Counted from the stretch's first letter, positions 1 through 8,767 are shown. The stretch: 64,000 nucleotides of DNA from JANXQG01 sp963824275 (GCA_963824275.1 CAWGOT010000015.1:248001-312000); one strand, 5' to 3'. Numbers and translations: made by a program. Notes: generated from the sequence alone by a model not told the origin.

Positions 1-347
1 CCAGAATGCCCCCCGAAGTCCTCGCCAACAATCTGCGTAAGCCCGACGATACCCGGCGGTGGCTCGGTAAAGATAGCGCCCGGCCGTAAATCCAACCAGC
101 CCCAGATCCTCGGTTCGACATCGTTCAACTTCAAGGGGCGCCGCTCCGCAAGTTCGCTTGTCGGTGCCAGGAAGGCGATATAGACATCGTCAGGCAACGA
201 CAGCCCATCCTTGGTTCGAACCAACCGCGCGGATCCCTCCGACCGCAAGTATAGTAAGGCCCCCAATCCCTTCTCCTCCATTAGGCGCTGCAACCATGCG
301 GCAAGTTCTTGTCGAAGGCAGAATATTGAGATGCGCGCGGATTTCAT
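1..347 (-). CDS. Probable immunity protein, 3' end cut by window edge
   Basis: The frame opens at ATG 345-347 behind an AAAGGA ribosome site 6 nt upstream and stays open through the left edge (at least 115 residues). The product begins MKSARISIFCLRQELAAWLQ and continues as a mixed alpha/beta, Trp-containing soluble protein with no signal peptide or membrane segment. It starts 19 nt after the stop of the toxin tail at 367-777 on the same strand, the usual toxin-then-immunity order of polymorphic toxin loci. I do not recognise the family; the immunity role is inferred from position only. Confidence 0.55.
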   Translation of the reverse strand, partial: MKSARISIFCLRQELAAWLQRLMEEKGLGALLYLRSEGSARLVRTKDGLSLPDDVYIAFLAPTSELAERRPLKLNDVEPRIWGWLDLRPGAIFTEPPPGIVGLTQIVGEDFGGHS

Positions 348-366
348 CGGTGATCCTTTCGCGAAG

Positions 367-777
367 CTATCTATCATAGGGCGTGTACTTAGGGCGATCG
401 CCAGTTCTTTTTTCAATATCATCCATCGCATCGACTTCCCGTTTTACTGGCGGGTGGTCACCGCCTGCCTCCGTCTCGCCAACCTGCTCGCGATAGACCT
501 CGCCAGTCTTCTTGTTCTTGAATGTGATGTCAGCTCTCCGTGCGCCCTTTGTGCCGCCTGGAGTCCGAATGTACTCTTCAGTCGGCGACCCACCACCGGT
601 GTGCTCCCAATCAGGTCCAAGTTCCTCGGGCAGTTCCTTAATGCGCCTGTCGATTGTCTCGTTGTGGGGACCCTGCCCCTTGGGCTTGGGTCCCGGTTTG
701 CCGTCAGCCAGTCCATACTCACCTCCATCAGCCGGAGGCTCGATCGTCGGCTTGCCGAGAGGATTGCTTTTCTCTGG
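367..777 (-). pseudogene. Orphan C-terminal toxin domain of a polymorphic (RHS-type) toxin
   Basis: An open frame of 136 codons runs between an upstream TAA (778-780) and TAG (367-369) and has no credible start codon, so it is a C-terminal tail without its delivery body. It begins with a Gly/Pro-rich linker (ADGGEYGLADGKPGPKPKG), then a compact domain with TPGGTKGARRADITFK, GEVYREQVGETEAGG, PPVKREVDAMDDIE and a closing RPKYTPY. The R(R)xDI, QVG and P-V-x-RE pattern resembles nuclease-type toxin tips of RHS proteins as I know them. An immunity-like gene follows after 19 nt. It could be a displaced toxin cassette or the remnant of a larger gene. Confidence 0.6.
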
Positions 778-801
778 TTAATTGTCAATGAGCAGTTTGC
801 C

Positions 802-825
802 GTTGCGTCGCCAAGGCGACGCAAC
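802..825. repeat. Perfect 11-bp inverted repeat
   Basis: GTTGCGTCGCC and GGCGACGCAAC are separated by AA. The hairpin lies just upstream of the orphan toxin tail, in the 826-1040 stretch where I see no gene. Confidence 0.6.
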
Positions 826-1040
826 GACGCAGCCCTATCCTCGATCCGTATCCAAATCCACCCACTTCCGGGATGTCGTGATCCCCTCTCGTCGGCTGTA
901 AAAAGCCGCTGGACCAACACAGTGATGCCCATTAAAGACACCCGACCGCGTTGATTTCCCTTCTGGCCCAGGTCCCCTGGATCAGCACAACAGCTAATAC
1001 AAGACGGGTTCGAAGTGCCCCTGCGCCGCTGCTGTTGCCG

Positions 1041-1523
1041 CTAGCCTCGTGGCGCGGTAAGGGTAACCATTGCAAAAAAGTTTCTCTGGCGTTCTTTTGC
1101 GCCCCAATTCATCACTTTCTTCGCCCACGCCAAGAATTCACGATTCTTCGTCACCATCGCCGTAACGCTCGCGTCGGGAAAGCTGGAATACATGCTCAGA
1201 TTCGATAGTGGAAGCCTCCGTTCGGCAAGCAATCCACGGTCATACCCTATAGAGTTTGAGTTCATATGTGGAATGCAGAATTGCTTTCTTCCCTCGAACT
1301 CGCGCTCATCATACTTATCCATATCAAACAACTTCCGAAGTCCGAAAAGAAGTCCGCTCGGGTTGTCACGCTCGATAAAGTCAGCAATGGGTACTGGCTC
1401 GAACAAGTCAGGGGATTCGAGCCATGCGCCCGAGATAGCAACAACGTCGCCGGTTGTCGACAGGTATTCTAGGAAAGCTTGTTCATCATCGGCAACTTGC
1501 CAATAGCCAACGACGCTAGCCAT
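1041..1523 (-). CDS. Hypothetical protein, probable second immunity protein
   Basis: A 160-residue soluble protein. The start at 1523 is chosen because GGAGG (1529-1533) sits 5 nt before it; longer starts lack a ribosome site. It begins MASVVGYWQVADDEQAFLEY and contains SGAWLESPDLFEPVPIADFI and a Trp/Lys-rich C terminus (REFLAWAKKVMNW). There is no signal peptide or membrane helix. It follows directly (17 nt) after a Pro-rich C-terminal tail at 1541-1795, repeating the tail-then-small-gene order of 367-777/1-347. I do not recognise the family; an immunity role is inferred from context. Confidence 0.55.
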   Translation of the reverse strand: MASVVGYWQVADDEQAFLEYLSTTGDVVAISGAWLESPDLFEPVPIADFIERDNPSGLLFGLRKLFDMDKYDEREFEGRKQFCIPHMNSNSIGYDRGLLAERRLPLSNLSMYSSFPDASVTAMVTKNREFLAWAKKVMNWGAKERQRNFFAMVTLTAPRG

Positions 1524-1540
1524 CATTGCCTCCAACAAGC

Positions 1541-1795
1541 TCAAGGATAGGGGACGGAAGTCGGAGTACCAGGCGGCAGCCTACCGGGCGGAGGCGGCTG
1601 AGTTCTGGGCGGATAGATCAGCGGCGCCGAGGGATTCGTATGATCGGTTACCACGATTGTCGCCCCGGGGTCCGCGGCGCGTATATCCCTGATCTGCGCC
1701 CGTCCGGCGCTGTTAATCTGTCCACCGGGGCCAGTCGGGGTCGGGCCAGTCGGGGTCGGCCAGTCGGGGTCAGACTTGGAATATGCAGTTTGCAT
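1541..1795 (-). pseudogene. C-terminal tail of a large secreted or RHS-type protein, truncated by the RAYT element
   Basis: The last about 60 residues (QINSAGRAQIRDIRAADPGA, then VVTDHTNPSAPLIYPPRT, a PPPPGRLPPGTP run and SVPYP) look like a genuine C terminus. The first part (DPDWPTPTGPTPTG) is translation of tandem CCAGTCGGGGTC repeats at the end of the RAYT element. The body of the gene is missing because the RAYT element begins here. It may have been the parent of the immunity-like gene at 1041-1523. Confidence 0.45.
1731..1771. repeat. Three tandem copies of CCAGTCGGGGTC
   Basis: Copies lie at 1731-1742, 1746-1757 and 1760-1771 (14-15 bp period), ending in the left inverted repeat of the RAYT element. 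They may be REP-like units or slippage copies of the element end. Confidence 0.6.
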
Positions 1796-2908
1796 TTCAT
1801 GTTCGTCGTCGGGTGGCGGATTGTAGTTTCCGCAGCAACGGTTCCAGGACGGATTCGACCGCGTAGTCTCCGTTCCGCACCTTCCGGTGGATCGCGCAGA
1901 CGGCGGACGAACTGATCCGCCCGTAATGTCCGCCGACGTCGCGCAGTGTCAGGCCCGTCAAGCGGCACGCCAATTCAACGGCCACCACCTTCGCCTCCCC
2001 GGCATGGTGCCCGTGGGCCTGGAGGTGTTCCACCCCGACCCCATAACGCTTCGCCACCGCGGCGTCGATTTCGTCCAAGGGCACCGTCCAGCGCGGCAAG
2101 GCCAGGTCCTCGTCCTGCACGCGCCCGCTGCGTCGCCCTTCGACCCGCCTCTCCATGCGATTGACGAACGGCGCATCGCCAATCGCATACCGGCTGGCGG
2201 CCATCATCTCCAGGATCGGCGCGTCGTCTTCCAGCAGGCAGGCATGCGTATAGGCCCGGTACTGCGCCCGCACCGCCGCCAAGTCCTTGCCGTACTCCTT
2301 GAGCACGTCATAGCTCACGAACTCCTGGACGCGTTTGGCGTCGACGCAGCCCGGATAGCTGCTCCAAGGATACGCTTCCAATCGTCGTAGGCGCTCGCGG
2401 CGGTCCATCTTCCGGCACGCTGCGATCTTGATAGGGTTGAGGTGGATATAGCGGCTGACGGCGCGGAGGTACACGTCGTCCTCGACCAGCTTGGCCTTGA
2501 ACCGTCCTTGGAATTGGTGGCCGGGACGCTGGTGCTTGTAGCGCGCGTAAAGCGCGTAGCCCGTCAACAGCCGTTGCATGAAACGCGATAAATTCCCTCG
2601 CGGAGTACGGCAAAGGAGGTGGATGTGATTGTCCATAAGTACGTAAGCGTACAGCACCACGGCCGAAGTCCGAAGGTTGTCGGCCAATTGCCCGACAAAC
2701 CGCTCTCGGTCCGCGTCGCTCCAAAAGATCACGTCGCGGCCGTTGCCGCGGCTCGTGACATGGTAAACCGCATCGGGGAAATCAATTCGGGGAGGTCGAG
2801 CCATTTCGCCATGATACATCTGTGCGGTTGCAAAGGCAAGAACCGATAGCGGCGCCAGCCCATCTTTGGAAGCATGTGCAAAAGTGCATATTCCAATTCT
2901 GACCCCGA
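1764..2908 (-). mobile_element. RAYT (IS200-like Y1 transposase) element with inverted ends
   Basis: The ends at about 1764-1786 and 2885-2908 are near-perfect inverted copies (one mismatch) sharing TCGGGGTCAGA then TTGGAATATGCA. They bracket the single transposase gene 1797-2804. The element separates a protein tail (left) from the C-terminal half of a glycosyltransferase (right), and both neighbours read into the element ends, so it inserted into or rearranged coding DNA. Exact outer borders are uncertain by a few bases. Confidence 0.7.
1797..2804 (-). CDS. REP-associated tyrosine transposase (RAYT, IS200-like)
   Basis: A 335-residue Y1 transposase. The start MARPPRIDFPDAVYHVTSRG (2804) is the family's usual N terminus; a longer frame to 3200 is only spurious read-through. 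Visible motifs are YHVTSRGN, the metal-binding HUH-type LMDNHIHLL and RYIHLNPIKI, followed by a C-terminal region with AIHRK (helix-turn-helix-like, as in DnaA-type extensions). Enzymes of this family cut single-stranded DNA at hairpins and mobilise REP sequences. The gene appears intact, in contrast with its neighbours. Short palindromes with GGGGTCAG-type starts elsewhere in the window (11619-11682) could be its REP targets, but this is inference. Confidence 0.85.
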   Translation of the reverse strand: MARPPRIDFPDAVYHVTSRGNGRDVIFWSDADRERFVGQLADNLRTSAVVLYAYVLMDNHIHLLCRTPRGNLSRFMQRLLTGYALYARYKHQRPGHQFQGRFKAKLVEDDVYLRAVSRYIHLNPIKIAACRKMDRRERLRRLEAYPWSSYPGCVDAKRVQEFVSYDVLKEYGKDLAAVRAQYRAYTHACLLEDDAPILEMMAASRYAIGDAPFVNRMERRVEGRRSGRVQDEDLALPRWTVPLDEIDAAVAKRYGVGVEHLQAHGHHAGEAKVVAVELACRLTGLTLRDVGGHYGRISSSAVCAIHRKVRNGDYAVESVLEPLLRKLQSATRRRT

Positions 2909-3872
2909 TCCCAACCAAGGCTGGCACGAATTCGAGTGGCGGCGGCTGTGCGAGAACTACCGCATCGCCCCGCTTCCCGCGCCGCTCTGGGACGGCTCGG
3001 CCGCCCCCCAGCGCTCCGTGCTGCTGCACAGCGAGCAAGGGCTCGGCGACACGCTCCAATTCATCCGCTACGCCCCCCTGGTCAAAGAGCGCTGCGGCAG
3101 CGTGATCGTGCAGTGCCAACCGGGCCTGGCGCCGCTGCTTTCCCGCTCGCCCGGCGTCGATCGCTTGATCGTTCGCGGCGAGTCGCTCCCCCAGTACCAC
3201 GTGCAGGCCCCCATGCTGAGCCTGCCCGGAATCCTGGGGACCCGGCTGGAGACGATCCCCGCCGACGTGCCTTACCTCTTTGCCGACGACGCGCTCGTGG
3301 AGGCCTGGCGGCAGCGGCTGGTGAGCTTCCAGGGCTGCAAGGTCGGCATCGGCTGGCAGGGCAACCCCAAATACGTCACCGACAATCTACGGTCGATCCC
3401 GCTGCGGCACTTCGCGCCCCTGGCGCGGGTGCCGGGAGTGCGTCTTTTCAGCTTGCAGAAGGGCCCCGGCTCGGAGCAAGCCGCCGCCGTGAGGGCCGAT
3501 TGGCCGATCGTCGAATTCGGGCCCGATTTCGATTCCCGCCGCGGGACCTTCATGGACACCGCGGCCGTCATGCGGAACATGGACCTGGTCATTACCTCCG
3601 ACACCGCGCTGGCCCACCTGGCCGGCGGCCTGGGCGTGCCGGTCTGGGTGCCGCTCGGTACGGCGTGTGACTGGCGCTGGCTGGACGCAGGGGAAGACTG
3701 CCCTTGGTATCCCACCATGCGGCTCTTCCGGCAATCGCGGCTGGGGGATTGGGCGGGCGTGTTCGCGGCCATTGCTGGCGAACTGGCGCGGCTCGTTCGG
3801 GGAGAGCGCACTAGTGCCGCAAATCACATTTGTCAGCCCACCAAAACCAAAGTTTCACCAGATTCTCGGTGA
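2874..3872 (+). pseudogene. TPR/GT9-like glycosyltransferase, 5'-truncated
   Basis: From about 2909 the product reads NQGWHEFEWRRLCENYRIAP, LLHSEQGLGDTLQFIRYAPL, KVGIGWQGNPKYVTDN and ITSDTALAHLAGGLGVPVWV, typical of the C-terminal glycosyltransferase half (GT9/heptosyltransferase fold) of TPR-glycosyltransferases. The N-terminal TPR part is gone, replaced by RAYT end sequence. The last residues (after GERTS) come from an IS630 element inserted at 3814. If that element and the adjacent intron are removed, the frame reads RTSGV then stop (TGA 8632-8634). Neighbours DUF6165 and GT25 suggest a surface-glycan locus. Loss of the N terminus makes function unlikely. Confidence 0.75.
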
Positions 3873-5330
3873 CTTACCCATTTTTCCTTCCAGGTCGCCG
3901 GGCGTTTCACGGTGGCGGCTGTTACGGGCGCCCAGTGTAGGTCCAGCGGAAGGGTTTAGCAAACGTGCGGTTGAAGTAGTCGATGAAGGCCAACAGTCGC
4001 TCCTGTAACGCCTCCGTCGATTTGAAGTTGCCGCGTCGCAGAACACGTCGGGTCACGATCCCGAAAACGATTTCGATCTGGTTCAACCAGGAACTGTGCT
4101 TCGGCAAGTACACGAAGCGAATCCGATGACTACCGTCGGAGAGAAAAGCCTGACGACTGGCCATCGATTTCAGAATGCCGGCCTTGTCTTTCTGGCCCAA
4201 GGTGCTCGGGTCGATTCCCTCCAAACGCGCGACGTAACGGACGAGACTCTCGCTACAGTGCGTGTTCAAGTTGTCCACTACAAACCTCCAGCCCGCCTGC
4301 GGCTCAGTTGCAACCGTTTGTTGGATATGCCGATAGAAATCCTCCTCCGTCCGCGTCAGACCAATCGTCGGTGCGATCATTTGTCCAAGCACCACGTGCC
4401 AATTCCCGATCAAACACAACGTGCCGTGACGCGTGTATTCGAATTCGGGCTGCGCCGGCTGACCGGGCTTCATGGGCTTCGTCTTTGCGTTCCGCTCTAA
4501 TGCCTGGATGCCCGTCATCTCGTCCACGCTGACCGTGTGCGTATTGTACTGGAAGTACAATTCCGGGGCTTCGAGGTAGCACTGGCAGACGATCTGGACT
4601 TGCTGCTCAAAGAGCTTCGGGTCTTTCTCGGTGGTGTTCAGCCAATACTTGCTGCGATGCGGTTGCAGTTCGGCCCCGGCCAGATAACGATTGACCTGAC
4701 TAACCGAGATGGAGGTGACGATGTTGCGGCGGACGAGTTCGTCGGCGAGTTCTCGTCCGGTCCACTCGTTAATGGGCCGTCCCGATTGGTCTGCCGGTTC
4801 ACAGGCAATGGCCAGGACCTGCGTGACTTGTTCGGCCGTGAATTTGCCCGGCGACCCGCTCCGCGGCGCATCACTCAGGACATCTTCGATGGCGCGGCGA
4901 AGTGCGGCTTGCGATTCGCGACACTCGATGGCCACCAACGCGTCGAACGACTGCTTCCAACGTCGCCTCCACACACCGATCTGCTTTCGCCGCAAGCCGA
5001 CGATGCCGCTGATCGCCCTATTGAACATGCCGCCAAATGCCAGTACGATCAAGTGCGCGTGCTGGACGAGCCGTTGGGCCGCGGTCGTCGAGTGGATCAT
5101 CTCTTGCAAAATTGAATGTTGCCTCTCCGTAAGCACGATTTTGGCCGCCTTGCCAGACATATCCTTCCTCCTGTTTGAGACCGAGACGTAAGACATCGCG
5201 GTTATCAGACAGGAGGAAGGTCTTTTGATGCAATGGAAATGGGGTAAAATGCGTTATCTAGGAAGCAAGGAAATGCCGGAATCTGGGCGAAACAAGGTCT
5301 TCATGTACCATCAATTGTGATTTGCGGCAC
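3814..5330 (-). mobile_element. IS630-family insertion sequence with TA target duplication
   Basis: The element is 1517 bp. Its ends GTGCCGCAAATCACA (3814-3828) and TGTGATTTGCGGCAC (5316-5330) are perfect 15-bp inverted repeats, flanked on both sides by TA (3812-3813 and 5331-5332), the target duplication expected for IS630/Tc1-type transposition. It holds one transposase gene on the minus strand. Confidence 0.9.
3922..5160 (-). CDS. IS630-family DDE transposase
   Basis: 412 residues from MSGKAAKIVLTERQ. This start is preferred over one 12 codons upstream because GGAGGAAGG lies directly before it. The N-terminal half is a helix-turn-helix region (ISGIVGLRRKQIGVWRRRWK). The DDE catalytic domain shows SVDEMTGIQAL (first Asp), FVVDNLNTH (second Asp) and LPKHSSWLNQIEIVFG (Glu). 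Full length with no stop or frameshift, so the element may still be active. Confidence 0.9.
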   Translation of the reverse strand: MSGKAAKIVLTERQHSILQEMIHSTTAAQRLVQHAHLIVLAFGGMFNRAISGIVGLRRKQIGVWRRRWKQSFDALVAIECRESQAALRRAIEDVLSDAPRSGSPGKFTAEQVTQVLAIACEPADQSGRPINEWTGRELADELVRRNIVTSISVSQVNRYLAGAELQPHRSKYWLNTTEKDPKLFEQQVQIVCQCYLEAPELYFQYNTHTVSVDEMTGIQALERNAKTKPMKPGQPAQPEFEYTRHGTLCLIGNWHVVLGQMIAPTIGLTRTEEDFYRHIQQTVATEPQAGWRFVVDNLNTHCSESLVRYVARLEGIDPSTLGQKDKAGILKSMASRQAFLSDGSHRIRFVYLPKHSSWLNQIEIVFGIVTRRVLRRGNFKSTEALQERLLAFIDYFNRTFAKPFRWTYTGRP

Positions 5331-5374
5331 TAGTGGGTAAGGGAGTGGCTTGCGCCACCCCCTTCCTCATATTT

Positions 5375-5408
5375 ACCGGCGAGCGGATTTCCCGCACCGG
5401 GCGGTCCC
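5375..5408 (-). ncRNA. Group II intron domain V-like hairpin
   Basis: The minus strand carries GGTGCGGGAAATCCGC between complementary G/C arms (CCGG and CCGGT side), matching the GAAA-capped core of bacterial domain V. The lower left arm is imperfect. It is placed correctly, just before the intron's 3' end. Confidence 0.55.
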
Positions 5409-6070
5409 GTGGAAATCGCCCCATATTGTGGGGGGCCGGTCCGATCCGCCTACGCATGAGGGCCGGAGGTCGCTCAGGGAAAGTAAGCCCATGTTCCTGA
5501 AGTGCTTCAAGCGGAGGCGGAAGTTGTCCTTACCCGATTTCCGCTTGAGTTTCATGCACCGCAGTCGCATACGTATCCAGCGGTCCAGGCTGCGGTATGC
5601 ATCGCCGCAGTGCGACCATGGCGTAGCGAAATAATTCGCCGTGCCCCGGATGACGCGGTTCAGCTTCGCAATCACCTCAGCCTCCAGGTTGTGGTGTCGT
5701 TGGGTCAAGCCACGGATTTTTGCCTTGAAGTTCTCCACCGATTTGGCGCATCCTCACGAACCGCGACTTGAGGTCGAAGCCCAGAAAGGTGAATCCTTCG
5801 TGGAACCTCGTCACTTTTGTCTTCTCGGGGCTCAAAGAGAGTCCGAGGCGTTCCATGAGGAGTTGCTCAACCAAAACCCGGGCCTCTTTTGCTTCCTGCT
5901 CGCTTTGGCAGAGCACCACGAAGTCATCGGCGTACCGCACAAAGCGGTAGCCATGCTTCTGGAGATGCCAATCAAGCACGTTCAGAGCGATGTTGGCCAA
6001 CAGCGGAGATGCGACCCCGCCTTGGGGCGTGCCGACGCGTGTCGGCAGGAACTTGCCTCCCTCCATCACT

Positions 6071-7373
6071 CAGGGCCAGCGCACACTAACAGCTTGTTCC
6101 GGTAAGGACTTGGAGCATGTACTCATCGTTCCAACCACAAGCGCGGCGTTTCATGGCCACGCTGTCTTTGCTCGGGATGCTGCTTCAACAGGGACAACGT
6201 GAGCCGATTTAACCAAGCGAAGTTCTCGCGAAGATGATCATCGCGGATGCGTGACTCGTCCTCACGATACGTGACATCAAGGCACCAATGACAACTGTTC
6301 TCGATTCCCCAGTGACTACGAACAGCGTGGGCGAACTGGTTTACTTTGACGGGCAGACTGCTAATGAAGTAACGCACCTCTGCGGTCTCTTTTCCGTCGC
6401 GGATGCAGCAGAGAACCGCGATCCCGATCGAGAGCAGTCCCTTCCAGTTACTGAATCCCGGCAAACTCTTGGGGGCGGGCATCTGGATGTAGGTTCGTTT
6501 CTCGATCCGACCGTGCTTCTTTTCCTCGGTGTCCAGCCGACGAGCGCCGATCCCGCGGAAGTCCGTCTTCGTCTGTTCATTGATATAGTCGATGGTTGCG
6601 TCGTGCAGCGTTCCCTGGTTTCCCTTCAGCGCCAGGACGAAGTCCCCACCACCGTCAATAATCTTTTCAGCAATGGCTGTTTGGGTCCCCATGGCGTCGA
6701 TGGTGATGATTGCCCCATGGATATCGACGAGCGACAACAGTATGGGAATTGCCGTGATTTCGTTCGATTTCTCCTCCGTGGCCACCTGTGCGAGCGTCAG
6801 GCCAAACTCGCTCGCCCAGACACTGACGGAATGCAAGGCCCCCAGATTCCGACGGCGATCGTGGCTTCGCCGCAACGTCTTTCCGTCGATGGCCAGAGTC
6901 GGTCGATCCACGCCCGTAGCCTCAGCGGCTGCGGCACGCAGTGCCGTCAGCCACATCGTGAAACATGCTTGAAAGGCGTCCGGCTTCAAGGTGGCCAAAA
7001 CGCGCCGGAAGACATCTTTCCGGGGAATACCATTCGGGAGGTCCAGCAGTTTCAACAAGATATCGGACTTCATCTTGGCCCACGTTGGCGATGGCTGTTG
7101 GTCCATTGGCTCCGGCAAGCACCGCCATGATCGCAATGACAATAACACTATCCAGCGGATGCAGCCGGTTCACCGGCGACCGCGGATCCTCCAACTGTTT
7201 GAAATGCCGCACGACTTCCTTCACACCCATCCGCACAACCGTTGCCATCGTTCGCGTACTCCATTACACATACACAAAGAAACCATAACGACAGCTTTGT
7301 TATACCAAATTACACCCCAAAGCGCAACTCTACCTATCTTGCCAGGATTACGCAGAGTGCTGCGCTGGCCCTG
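6071..7373 (-). mobile_element. ISAs1-family insertion sequence with 10-bp target duplication
   Basis: 1303 bp, ending in inverted repeats CAGGGCCAGCGCA (6071-6083) and TGCGCTGGCCCTG (7361-7373). It is flanked by direct repeats CTCCATCACT at 6061-6070 and 7374-7383. It sits inside the group II intron reverse transcriptase. Confidence 0.9.
6123..7248 (-). CDS. ISAs1-family transposase, one frameshift
   Basis: The N-terminal frame (7248 to about 7090) reads VVRHFKQLEDPRSPVNRLHP and AIMAVLAGANGPTAIA. The rest, in another frame to 6123, reads WAKMKSDILLKLLDLPNGIP, LAIDGKTLRRSHDR, IITIDAMGTQTAIAEKII and HWGIENSCHWCLDVTYREDE, the DDE-type core of ISAs1/H-repeat transposases. The frames join at GCCATCGCCAACG, one base out of step (expected TAIATWAKMK). 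ISAs1 elements are not known for programmed frameshifting, so this is either an inactivating mutation or one of the indels scattered over this sequence. Confidence 0.85.
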
Positions 7374-8664
7374 CTCCATCACTCCGGCCCTGAGAAACTT
7401 CTCAACCAACCGCAAGATGTTCCCATCGGCCACCACCTCGGACAATTCCCCCATCACGGCTTGGTGGCAGAGATTGTCGAAGAAGCCGGAAATATCGGCA
7501 TCGAGTACATAACGATACCCTTGCCGTCCCAACTCCAAGACCTTCTCCACCGCCTGATGGCAGCTTCGTCCTGGCCGGAAGCCAAACGAATGATCGTGAA
7601 ACCTTGCCTCAAAGATCGGATTCAGCAGACGCCGAAGCACCTCCTGGGCGACCCGATCTCGGACTGCCGGGATTCCCAGCGGGCGAAACTTGGTCCGCTT
7701 GGCGTCTTTGGGAATGTAGACACGTCGAGCGGGCAGGGGCAAAAACGTCCCCTGTTTCAGTTCCCGCATCAGCCGGTCGAGGTTCGCCTCCAGATGCCTT
7801 TCGAACATCCGGATGCTGACCTTATCGATTCCCGCCGCACCGCGATTCCGCCGCACGGCCCGCCAAGCTTCGTACACCAGCTTGGAAGTAATCCTTCCTG
7901 TCAGGCTATGAACTTTGATCTTTCCTTTTGCCACGTCCTTTCCTTTTGCTGATCCTGTGGATCGTTCGGTCGAATGACCCCTCGCCACCAGCTTTTGAAG
8001 GCGTTTCTTAGCCTCGGCGGGTTTCCTGAAAGAGGAACAGGCCGACCTGCTGCGGTCGCAGTCGCCGGGCTAACTTCCTCCCTGTCTGGAGCGAGTTGCC
8101 ACTACTTTCACAACGGTTCTTCCTTTCATCGCGTCTTCGCTTGCGCGAGGCCGCGACTACTCCGGAAAAGCTGCCATCCTTTCACGAGAGAGGCCAGGCG
8201 CCTTCCTTGTTCCATCGCTTCCGCCGCTCATTTCGTCGTGGACTTATAGATTGGCGTTACCGCTGCAAGGCCGAGACCCTGCTGCGGACGAAGTAGGACT
8301 CTCACCGGTCAATGTCGTTGGCCTTTGTGTCCAGGCGACTCCACCAAGCACTCTGATGGGCTGCTCGTCGTAACCAAGTACCGACGGCAGAGGGGTGGAT
8401 TCATCCCCAGGGCTTCCGCGGGCTCCGGAGCTTGGCCCACCATCCGAGCCGAAACGTGACGCCTCCCGAACTGACTTCACCTGGCCCCTCCGTCGCCGTT
8501 CGTTATCTCCCGACGCTGGCTGCGTACCCTGGCAATTGCCAAGTTCGAGTGAAGATTTCCGAACGGGCCTGGACCCGCTCGGGTAGGATTTGATTTCACC
8601 AGTTCTCCTTTCCTGTTAAAATCGCACCGTTTGAGACTTAACCAACCACACCTGCGGTTCACGC

Positions 8665-8724
8665 GAAGCCCGACGCGCAAGCGAGGCCGCGCAAGGCCAG
8701 ACCTCGTTTTGCGCTTCGGGCTTC
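8665..8724. repeat. Dispersed hairpin repeat, copy 1
   Basis: GAAGCCCGACGCGCAAGCGAGG and a downstream near-complement form a hairpin of about 20-bp arms. Related copies lie at 9937-9995 and 20714-20792. It occupies the gap between the intron's 5' end and the DUF6165 gene. Confidence 0.7.
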
Positions 8725-8767
8725 AGGCGGGATAGCCGCCGCGTCGCCACCGGCAGTAGAGCAGCGA

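Larger units (their letters stand above)
5373..7988 (-). pseudogene. Group II intron reverse transcriptase/maturase, split by an IS and frameshifted
   Basis: The N-terminal part (7988 to about 7384) has YEAWRAVRRNRGAAGIDKVS, FRPLGIPAVRDRVAQ, SFGFRPGRSCHQAV and LDADISGFFDN. The middle part (from about 6060) has FLPTRVGTPQGGVASPLLAN, RYADDFVVLC (the YADD active site) and FTFLGFDLKS. The maturase part (5738-5373) has VENFKAKIRGLTQRHHNLE and YRSLDRWIRMRLRCMKLKR. Removing the ISAs1 element with one 10-bp duplicate rejoins AGVME to GGKFLPTRVGTPQGG in frame. A separate frameshift near 5730 breaks the link to the maturase domain; it may be a sequence error. The frame runs through domain V, as often seen for these genes. 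Confidence 0.85.
5337..8627 (-). mobile_element. Group II intron, interrupted by an ISAs1-type element
   Basis: On the minus strand a putative 5' end GTGCG lies at 8623-8627, followed by about 640 nt without a gene (7989-8627, expected to hold ribozyme domains I-III), a reverse transcriptase/maturase (7988-5373), a domain-V-like hairpin (about 5375-5408) and a domain-VI-like hairpin ending about 5337. The reverse transcriptase is split by an insertion at 6071-7373. IS630 inserted only a few bases beyond the 3' end. The borders are my estimate from the GTGCG start, domain V and the exon join. Confidence 0.6.

Noticed and set aside
211..954. Plus-strand frame of 247 codons at the left edge
   Set aside because: Overlaps the toxin tail and immunity-like gene on the minus strand, which show protein-like composition and a ribosome site; the plus frame shows neither.
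2805..3200. N-terminal extension of the RAYT gene
   Set aside because: Family start is at 2804; the extension is antisense to the glycosyltransferase fragment.
7087..7092. Programmed frameshift in the ISAs1 transposase
   Set aside because: No slippery heptamer or downstream structure seen, and the family is not known to use frameshifting; many similar indels occur across this sequence.
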